Below, piece after piece: positions 1 to 5,439 of a stretch of 9,425 nucleotides of DNA (the stretch's first letter is position 1; every line of letters begins with the position of its first letter). Origin of the DNA: an uncultured Clostridium sp. Lineage in GTDB: Bacteria; Bacillota; Clostridia; Lachnospirales; Lachnospiraceae. Location: NCBI GenBank assembly GCA_937902905.1, contig CALELW010000222.1:1-9425 (forward strand), read 5' to 3'. The position numbers were made by a program, and so were the translations under genes. The notes under the pieces were generated by a model. It did no database searches and was not told where the DNA came from. It saw nothing but the letters and a program-made list of their open reading frames with translations.

Positions 1-324
1 AATAAAAACAATCATTTTCATGCCCTGTTAAAGAGCATGGAAGCACAGTGTCCGAAATCCTTCAAAATTCAGAGCATTACCAGTGATGAAGAAAAAGTTA
101 CGATTAATGCAATTAGTACAGATAAACTTTTATCGCTGTCCGCCCTGCAGATTCAGCTTGAAAAAATTGATGGAATTTCCAGTGTGAAAATAGACTCGAT
201 TACCGAGACCAACGAAGCACTGACGAAGAAGAAACAATATTCATATACGATAACGTTTGCCTACAATAAAGCGGTAGATGCGAATGAAAAAGCATCCGAG
301 ATAGAGGGCAGTCAGACAGAGTAA
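1..324 (+). CDS. pilN: PilN-like type IV pilus assembly protein, C-terminal part (5' truncated by window edge)
   Basis: The reading frame is open from base 1 to the TAA at 322-324, giving 107 residues with no upstream stop, so the gene starts outside the window; the ATG at 37 is very probably internal. PilN is a bitopic inner-membrane protein that binds PilM in the cytoplasm through its N-terminus and pairs with PilO outside the membrane to form the alignment subcomplex of the type IV pilus machine. What is visible fits the ferredoxin-like C-terminal domain: a helix (HALLKSMEAQCP), a strand pair (FKIQSITSDEEKVTINAIST), a second helix (LLSLSALQIQLEKIDGI) and strands (VKIDSITE, YSYTITFAYN). A charged tail follows. 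It ends 18 bases before a PilO-like gene, the usual pilN-pilO order. The sequence itself is divergent, so the assignment rests on fold pattern plus neighbours. Confidence 0.75.
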   Translation, partial: NKNNHFHALLKSMEAQCPKSFKIQSITSDEEKVTINAISTDKLLSLSALQIQLEKIDGISSVKIDSITETNEALTKKKQYSYTITFAYNKAVDANEKASEIEGSQTE

Positions 325-342
325 AAAGAGAGCGGGGATGAA

Positions 343-1089
343 ATGATGAAGAATGGATTAACAACCGTACAAAAACGATTGATATTGATTCTTGGCGGAT
401 TATTGATTCTGTTGGGAACGGTGATTTTTGTGTTTCAAAGAAATATGGATCAGGCGGAACGCTTGGAAACGGATTCCACCCAGAAAAAAAATCAAGTCAA
501 TTACTTAAGTGATTTGCAGACTCGCGTGAATGAGATGAATGCTTCTCAGGCAAAGACGCAGAAGGAAATTCAGAAAAAATCACAGACTTATCCGTGTAAG
601 ATGACACAGCAGAAAGCGATTAGTAATATTTATAAAATGTCAGTGGCAAGTGGTGTTCGTCTGCGTGCGATACGTCCACAGGCGGATAAGACCTTTTTTA
701 AGGACGGGAAGTTTATTGTGACAACCGGAACCGATAATGATGCGGAACAGTCCACGGAATCCGAAGAAACAACGTTGAGTGAGGTGGAAAAAAATCCGGA
801 GAAAAAGGTTTCGGTTACGGAGATGGTCGGAAAGGTTTCCCCTTATGAAATTGAACTGACCGGCACGAAAAAACAGATTTTAAAGGCAATTGACTGGGTG
901 GCAAAGAATGCAGAACCAATGTCGGTTGTATCAATCAATCTTACATTTGATAACAGTACCGGAAAATTAAGTGGAACGATTTTAGTTCACTTTTTCAGTC
1001 TGAACGGAAACGGAAAGGCATATGTCGAGCCGGATATTTCAGGCATCATTCTTGGAAATGAGGATGTTTTTGGTACGTTTAAGAAATAA
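343..1089 (+). CDS. pilO: PilO-like type IV pilus assembly protein
   Basis: This 248-residue bitopic membrane protein has a short basic cytoplasmic tail, one membrane helix at about residues 13-31 (LILILGGLLILLGTVIF), a coiled-coil-like segment at about 35-81 rich in Gln, Lys and Glu, and an external alpha/beta region. The external part is split: strand and helix elements at 83-125 (YPCKMTQQKAISNIYKMS), a low-complexity acidic linker at about 129-155, and a ferredoxin-like half at 160-222 (SPYEIELTGTKKQILKAIDW, then VVSINLTF and GTILVHFFSL). This is the PilO layout; PilO dimerises with PilN to link the cytoplasmic ring to the outer parts of the pilus machine. The start is ATG 343 or the adjacent ATG 346; the upstream GCGGGG is only a weak ribosome site, so translation is probably coupled to pilN 18 bases upstream. 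The linker is longer and more acidic than I expect for PilO. Confidence 0.8.
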   Translation: MMKNGLTTVQKRLILILGGLLILLGTVIFVFQRNMDQAERLETDSTQKKNQVNYLSDLQTRVNEMNASQAKTQKEIQKKSQTYPCKMTQQKAISNIYKMSVASGVRLRAIRPQADKTFFKDGKFIVTTGTDNDAEQSTESEETTLSEVEKNPEKKVSVTEMVGKVSPYEIELTGTKKQILKAIDWVAKNAEPMSVVSINLTFDNSTGKLSGTILVHFFSLNGNGKAYVEPDISGIILGNEDVFGTFKK

Positions 1090-1112
1090 GGAATTATAGT
1101 TGTAAGTGAGTG

Positions 1113-1120
1113 AAGGGAAG
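1113..1120 (+). promoter_or_regulatory. Ribosome binding site that selects ATG 1128
   Basis: AAGGGAAG lies seven bases before ATG 1128. The longer in-frame GTG start at 1110 has no purine-rich site at a proper distance and would add six polar residues before the prepilin leader, so ATG 1128 is preferred. Confidence 0.6.
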
Positions 1121-1127
1121 TGAGAGA

Positions 1128-2156
1128 ATGAAAAGACAGGTACAGGGGTTTTCGTTAGTTGAAGTGCTGATTGCGATTGCTATTTTGGGTGTCGTTTCAT
1201 TGGCTCTGCTTTCCTTTTTTTCGAGTGCAAGTTATTATTCGTCAACCGGTAGAAACAAACAGGAAGCAGATCTTGTAGCACAATCGGTATTAGAAGAGGT
1301 AGACTCCTGCAAGACGCTTATGGATATTGACAGTCAGTTGATGGCGGCGACAGGTAGTGCGTGGACACTTGTGGGAAAAAAGGACAAACAGATGACATTG
1401 TCTAAGAAAGTCACATTAAATGGCTCCGATTATCAGGCACGGGTATTATTTGATTATGATTATGACACAACGGATTCCGAGGGAAATCAGGTAGAATCCA
1501 AATACAATAATTATGAGCAGCCAAAGCTGCAGGAAATTTATTCAGCAAACAATGCCGTTATTGTTGAATCTGACCAGCTGCAGGCGGCGGTAAGTCATTT
1601 TTACTACAAAAATCCGAGTGTCAGCAAAAGCACAATTGAAAGTGGACTTTCAAGAGATATTGTGATTGATATTCAGAATGACACAGAGCAGGAAGGCATT
1701 TATCAAATTGATGTTTCCTATCGTTATTCATACAACGGGTCTGAGTTTAGCACGGTAGTGAAAAACCAGAAAGCGGAAAAAGAGACATTGGAAAATATAT
1801 ACATTTTGTATAATCTCCTTCATGACAATGCATTGACGGATTCGGTTGAAGTGAATATGGGAGATTTATCAATTGACGAAGCAAAACAGTTGAAATTTTA
1901 TTTTATATGCCAGAAGGGAGATGCAGCACCGGCTGCCGGTTATAAAATTACGCTTGGTGGTTCCGGAAATTTCTTGCAGCCTGCTTATTATACAAACGGG
2001 GCATCTCTTTCTGCCGGAAGTTTTCAGACGGATTTTGTTACTCATGAAAAACAGGAGAGAATTGCCGGTGTTACGGTAGATGTTTATGAAGCGTCAGAAA
2101 CGAATTATTCAGAGGATAATCGAATTGTCCGTCTGCAATCATCGAAGGGGGCGTGA
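1128..2156 (+). CDS. PilV-like minor pilin with class III leader
   Basis: The protein has 342 residues from ATG 1128. It opens with a basic six-residue leader ending in Gly7, then the mature sequence FSLVEVLIAIAILGVVSLAL. Prepilin peptidase would cut after Gly7 and methylate Phe8; Glu12 is the conserved mature Glu5 used in filament assembly. The hydrophobic helix runs to about residue 32 and continues as the amphipathic pilin spine, with the pattern EADLVAQSVLEEV (residues 47-58) common in PilV/GspI-type minor pilins. The remaining 280 or so residues are a beta-rich external domain with many Asp, Asn and Tyr residues that I do not recognise; it is clearly larger than a typical PilV (roughly 150-200 residues). 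The stop overlaps or nearly touches the next gene. Minor pilins of this type prime filament assembly and may sit at the pilus tip. Pilin identity is near certain, the PilV subtype less so. Confidence 0.85.
   Translation: MKRQVQGFSLVEVLIAIAILGVVSLALLSFFSSASYYSSTGRNKQEADLVAQSVLEEVDSCKTLMDIDSQLMAATGSAWTLVGKKDKQMTLSKKVTLNGSDYQARVLFDYDYDTTDSEGNQVESKYNNYEQPKLQEIYSANNAVIVESDQLQAAVSHFYYKNPSVSKSTIESGLSRDIVIDIQNDTEQEGIYQIDVSYRYSYNGSEFSTVVKNQKAEKETLENIYILYNLLHDNALTDSVEVNMGDLSIDEAKQLKFYFICQKGDAAPAAGYKITLGGSGNFLQPAYYTNGASLSAGSFQTDFVTHEKQERIAGVTVDVYEASETNYSEDNRIVRLQSSKGA
2144..2151 (+). promoter_or_regulatory. Ribosome binding site at the 1128/2162 gene junction
   Basis: GAAGGGGG lies inside the last codons of the upstream pilin gene. 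It is ten bases from ATG 2162 but only one base from the alternative GTG 2153, which overlaps the upstream TGA as GTGA. Spacing favours ATG 2162; the overlap would suit termination-reinitiation from GTG 2153. The choice alters only three residues. Confidence 0.5.
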
Positions 2157-2161
2157 AAAGG

Positions 2162-4354
2162 ATGCGAAATACGATAAAAAATATTTGGCAAAGAGAAAGA
2201 GAAGGTTCCTCATTGGTTACAGTAATCATTGGGATTCTTTTTATTGCTGCCATTGGAACCATTCTTTTGACGATTGCAAGCCGTTATTTAATTTCGGTAA
2301 ATGTCGACCACAACGCATCGGATAATTTTTACCAGACCGAAGGAATTCTTGAGGAAGTAAAGACCGGACTTTTGGAGTATGCCGGGGATGCCGGAGAGGA
2401 AGCTTATAAAGATGTGGTGGAGCATTACACAAAGACAAAAGACAGTATGCACAAAACTTTTTCTGAAAAATATATTAGTTTGCTGGCATCAAAACTGATG
2501 GGATATTCGTATGCATGGGATGAAAGCAAAGTGGGAACAGAGCAGAACTGTGACCTTTCCATTTTGAAAAAATTATCGAAAGTTCCGGATGCCGTTACGA
2601 CGCAGAAGGGAACGAACTTAGCATTTGCGATTGATGTGGATGCGGATAACCAGTATTCGCTGACCATTAAAAATATGATGATTGACTATACGGACGCTGC
2701 GGATTACCGCTCGACAATTCGTACCGATATTTGTATGAAGGTGCCGGATTATAAATTTGAAGGGGATTCTACGTTAGAAGAGATTAAGGATTATATTGTG
2801 ATTTCGGATTCTTCTTTGGCGGTGGCGAATAATGATAATAACAAAGGTGTCACCTTCCGGGGAAATATTTATACCGGGGATAAAGATGCCGGCATAAAAG
2901 TAGAGAGCCAGAATGCAGCCTATTTTTACAGCCCGACCATTATCAGCAGGGGAAGTCTTGATTTGCTTGGCGGTGCGACGGTTTCTTTACAGGGTGAAAA
3001 AGCAGCGGGAAATCTGTGGGTACAGAACATCCGCCTGAAATCACAGGGAATGGATTCGGAGTCAACACTGCAGACAAAATTGGATTTGAATGAAAATGCT
3101 TATGTGGCAAATGATTTGGATATTGAGGCAAACAATTCGGTAGTTACCCTTTCCGGAAAGTATTATGGCTACAGTTATAATGAGCAGAATACAAAGACAA
3201 CATCGACGGCGCGCTCCGATTACAGCAGTGCGATTTTGGTGAATGGATTAAATACAACGTTGAAAGCAAAAAATCTGGATAAGCTGATTCTTGCCGGAAG
3301 AACTTTTGTGTCGAGAAACGATGAGAGCGGAAATGCTAAGATTTCCGATATTATGATGGGTGAGTCCATCGCAGTAAAGAGTAATCAGATAGCATATCTT
3401 TTGCCGGATGAGTATATTATTCCGGAAGATGGAAGAGATGCGGAGGATACGCACAATCCGGTGATTCGGGGAGAAAAAGTTACGATTGATAAAACGGCAC
3501 TTTTAAATTCGGATATTGGAAAATACTTAGACTCTGCCGAGCCATATACGGCGAACTATAGTAACTCCGGCGGCTATGTATTTTATTATTTGAAATTTAA
3601 AGATGAGAAGAATGCAAACGAATATTTCAGAAATTACTATCAAGGTTCAAAAGAGGAAGATGGAGAAACCGTATCCAATAAAGACCAGCTCGATGAGCGG
3701 GCAAAACCGTATGTATCTACGGTGGATGATACGAATATGAAATTTTCTTCGGAACTGTTTTTGGTTGCCGGTAATGTGATTCAGAATTATTATGCGGCGG
3801 GCGGAAGCAGTATGCAGTCCGATAATTATTTTGATAATGCCGGAAATCCAAATGAAGAATTGTTAGCGGATGGCAGAAAACAGGGTCAGGATTATGTGGG
3901 CTATCAGTTATCCCTTCTTGCCTCCGGGGCAACGGGAAGTATGCGTTTGCCGGAAAATGCAAATGCACTAGTTGCAGACCGGCTGATTGATTTTTCAAAA
4001 TTGACGACGGTTATGACAAAGAATGATGAAAAAAAATCCGGTACGATTTATGCGACACCGGGAGATTATGTCGTAGATGGTTCGATGAAAAAGGGAATTA
4101 TTATTGCCGGTGGTGATGTCGAAGTACAGAGTGATTTTGAGGGGCTTATTTTAGCCAAAGGAAAAGTGACAACGACAAGAAGCAATCTGAATTTAAAATC
4201 CAATATGGTTTTGGTTGGAAAACTTTTGGAAACAGCAAAAAATGACGATAAATTGAAAGAACTGTTTTATGGATATACCGGAGGCGGTGTACAGAATGCA
4301 ACTGATTTTTCATCCTGTATTTCGTACGAAAACTGGGAGAAAAACTCTTATTAA
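2162..4354 (+). CDS. Very large PilX/GspK-like minor pilin lacking Glu5, with beta-strand-rich repeats
   Basis: The product is 730 residues from ATG 2162 (733 from GTG 2153). A 15-residue basic leader ends in REREG, followed by the hydrophobic helix SSLVTVIIGILFIAAIGTIL (16-35, continuing to about 43). This looks like a class III prepilin, but mature position 5 is Thr20, not Glu. GspK of type II secretion systems is known to lack Glu5 and to cap the pseudopilus tip, so a tip role is inferred. After the pilin spine (FYQTEGILEEVKTGLLEYAG) come about 600 external residues. From about 214 to 410 and again near 640-690 there are short strand-turn units such as GVTFRGNIYTGD, SRGSLDLLGGATVSLQG, KGIIIAGGDVEVQSDFEGLI and KGKVTTTRSNLNLKSNMVLV. 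These have the look of a beta-helix or solenoid, as in surface and bactofilin-like proteins. There is no recognisable catalytic motif. It sits between two other minor pilin genes. Pilin-like N-terminus is well supported; the fold of the body is inference. Confidence 0.75.
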   Translation: MRNTIKNIWQREREGSSLVTVIIGILFIAAIGTILLTIASRYLISVNVDHNASDNFYQTEGILEEVKTGLLEYAGDAGEEAYKDVVEHYTKTKDSMHKTFSEKYISLLASKLMGYSYAWDESKVGTEQNCDLSILKKLSKVPDAVTTQKGTNLAFAIDVDADNQYSLTIKNMMIDYTDAADYRSTIRTDICMKVPDYKFEGDSTLEEIKDYIVISDSSLAVANNDNNKGVTFRGNIYTGDKDAGIKVESQNAAYFYSPTIISRGSLDLLGGATVSLQGEKAAGNLWVQNIRLKSQGMDSESTLQTKLDLNENAYVANDLDIEANNSVVTLSGKYYGYSYNEQNTKTTSTARSDYSSAILVNGLNTTLKAKNLDKLILAGRTFVSRNDESGNAKISDIMMGESIAVKSNQIAYLLPDEYIIPEDGRDAEDTHNPVIRGEKVTIDKTALLNSDIGKYLDSAEPYTANYSNSGGYVFYYLKFKDEKNANEYFRNYYQGSKEEDGETVSNKDQLDERAKPYVSTVDDTNMKFSSELFLVAGNVIQNYYAAGGSSMQSDNYFDNAGNPNEELLADGRKQGQDYVGYQLSLLASGATGSMRLPENANALVADRLIDFSKLTTVMTKNDEKKSGTIYATPGDYVVDGSMKKGIIIAGGDVEVQSDFEGLILAKGKVTTTRSNLNLKSNMVLVGKLLETAKNDDKLKELFYGYTGGGVQNATDFSSCISYENWEKNSY

Positions 4355-4370
4355 GCGGAAAATACATTGG

Positions 4371-4378
4371 AAAGGAGG
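4371..4378 (+). promoter_or_regulatory. Strong ribosome binding site for the 161-aa pilin
   Basis: AAAGGAGG, a full match to the anti-Shine-Dalgarno core, ends eight bases before ATG 4387. The same AAAGGAGGC string precedes the TTG start at 5440, so these two genes carry the strongest sites of the pilus block. Confidence 0.8.
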
Positions 4379-4386
4379 CAGCGGAC

Positions 4387-4872
4387 ATGGAAAAGGTAAA
4401 AGAAAGAGATGGATTTTCTTTGGTCGAAATGATAATTATTATTGCCATTGTGGGAATACTTACCGGCGGCATTGCAATTTCTTATAATTTGGTCCGTTCT
4501 GCCGATGTAAAGGGGATGGCTTATGATATTGATTCGAGCCTGACGAACTTAAAATCCAAAAACATGGGAAGCAATAAGCAGTTATTTATGCATTTGTATA
4601 AACAGTCGGGAAATTATTTTATTGATTATACGGATGAAGAAAGCTACACCTCGTCAGGGGAAGGAGAGTCAGTTGGCGAATCCGGCATTTCCCTCAAATA
4701 TGATGGAAAAGAATTGACGGACGGAGAAGTCATCACGATAGGAATTCAGAAAAAGGATGGCGCATTTTCCGTTGGCCCTGAAGAAATTGAAGTTTATGAC
4801 GATAATGTAAATGACTATATGGTGTATTTGGTGAAGGATACCGGCAAACACTATGTAGAAGAATTACAGTAA
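4387..4872 (+). CDS. FimU/GspH-like minor pilin (prepilin-type N-terminal cleavage/methylation protein)
   Basis: The protein has 161 residues. A charged nine-residue leader ends in KERDG, followed by FSLVEMIIIIAIVGILTGGI; the predicted cut is after Gly9, with Glu14 as mature Glu5. The hydrophobic helix extends to about residue 36, followed by an amphipathic spine (AYDIDSSLTNLKSKNM). A small beta-rich head follows, with a Gly/Ser/Glu loop at 88-100 and terminal strands (VITIGIQ, EIEVYDD, DYMVYLVKDTGKHYVEEL). The size and late Gly-Lys-containing strand pair resemble the GspH/FimT/FimU group; a PilE/GspG-type minor pilin is the alternative. The gene lies 32 bases after the large GspK-like pilin gene and 25 before the PilW-like one, consistent with one minor-pilin complex made from one transcript. 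It is unlikely to be the major pilin, given its place among the minor pilins and the lack of other features of an abundant subunit. Confidence 0.8.
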   Translation: MEKVKERDGFSLVEMIIIIAIVGILTGGIAISYNLVRSADVKGMAYDIDSSLTNLKSKNMGSNKQLFMHLYKQSGNYFIDYTDEESYTSSGEGESVGESGISLKYDGKELTDGEVITIGIQKKDGAFSVGPEEIEVYDDNVNDYMVYLVKDTGKHYVEELQ

Positions 4873-4884
4873 AGAGTTGATTGT

Positions 4885-4893
4885 GGAAGGTGA
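4885..4893 (+). promoter_or_regulatory. Ribosome binding site that selects ATG 4898
   Basis: GGAAGGTGA lies four bases before ATG 4898 and pairs well with the 16S tail. The upstream in-frame TTG at 4877 would place this site inside the gene and add seven residues before the leader, so ATG 4898 is chosen. Confidence 0.65.
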
Positions 4894-4897
4894 TTGT

Positions 4898-5425
4898 ATG
4901 AAAGGAAAAGTACGAGCGGGATATTCGCTGATTGAATTGATGATAGCCATGGCGATTTCAGCTATTGTTCTTACGGCAATCATTGGTCTGATTGGTTTTG
5001 CAACGAGAAACATGAGAATTACACAGACCTCGGTGGATTTGCAGAACCAGGCAAAAGAGACATTAAACCACATGACGACTTATGTGATGGAGGGAAGCCG
5101 TGTCGAGTGGGATGACAATAAAAAACGGCTTACAATAACAAAAGATAAAATCGGTGCAGACCATAAGCCGGAGAGCTCGCTTTCAAGTTATTACTGGCAG
5201 GATGGCAATGCCGTTTATTTTGCAAAGGACACCGAGACGAAGAAGGCAGTTTTAACATCGGATAAAAAACATCTTTTACTAGACCATGTAAAAGATTTTA
5301 CATGTGAGATAAAAGAAGATAAAGAAAAGAAGCAAAAAGATATTGTCCATATTTCAATGCAATTGAAAAATGAAGATATGGCAGAGTTTACCTGTGATAA
5401 AGAAGTTGTGATGAGAAATCAGTAA
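4898..5425 (+). CDS. PilW/GspJ-like minor pilin
   Basis: The protein has 175 residues from ATG 4898. A short basic leader ends in KVRAG, followed by YSLIELMIAMAISAIVLTAI. Prepilin peptidase should cut after Gly8; Tyr9 is the mature first residue and Glu13 the mature Glu5. The helix continues into a polar spine (TQTSVDLQNQAKETLNHMTTYVM), a pattern typical of PilW/GspJ/ComGF-type pilins. The rest is a small beta sheet domain: a strand with acidic turn (EWDDNKKRLTITKD), a Tyr/Trp patch (SSYYWQDGNAVYF), and the C-terminal pair LDHVKDFTCEI ... KDIVHISMQLKN that is characteristic of this group. Two Cys residues (136 and 166) could form a disulphide outside the cell. It is the last prepilin-type gene of the cluster and precedes the 903-residue protein gene by 14 bases. 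Confidence 0.8.
   Translation: MKGKVRAGYSLIELMIAMAISAIVLTAIIGLIGFATRNMRITQTSVDLQNQAKETLNHMTTYVMEGSRVEWDDNKKRLTITKDKIGADHKPESSLSSYYWQDGNAVYFAKDTETKKAVLTSDKKHLLLDHVKDFTCEIKEDKEKKQKDIVHISMQLKNEDMAEFTCDKEVVMRNQ
5285..5304. repeat. Perfect 9-bp inverted repeat with 2-base centre, inside the PilW-like gene
   Basis: CATGTAAAA at 5285-5293 is followed by GA and then TTTTACATG at 5296-5304. The element lies within codons 130-136 of the PilW-like gene. Such a short centre cannot form a good RNA hairpin, so if it matters at all it would be as a protein-binding palindrome; its AT-rich composition makes chance plausible. Confidence 0.5.
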
Positions 5426-5431
5426 AGGAGG
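5424..5431 (+). promoter_or_regulatory. Strong ribosome binding site fixing a TTG start at 5440
   Basis: AAAGGAGG overlaps the stop codon of the PilW-like gene and ends eight bases before TTG 5440. The next in-frame ATG is at residue 33 of the product, after the membrane anchor, so TTG is almost certainly the true start. Confidence 0.85.
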
Positions 5432-5439
5432 CGGTTTTT

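Noticed and set aside
37..324. Reading the first gene as a complete 95-residue protein starting at ATG 37.
   Set aside because: The frame is open to base 1, no ribosome site precedes ATG 37, and the content fits only the end of PilN.
338..346. Two-codon open frame ATG AAA TGA overlapping the PilO start, as a possible leader minigene.
   Set aside because: It is too short to assess and is easily explained as chance around consecutive ATG triplets.
3717..3998. A 93-codon - strand open frame in the large pilin gene.
   Set aside because: It lacks a ribosome site and overlaps a continuous, convincing + strand gene.
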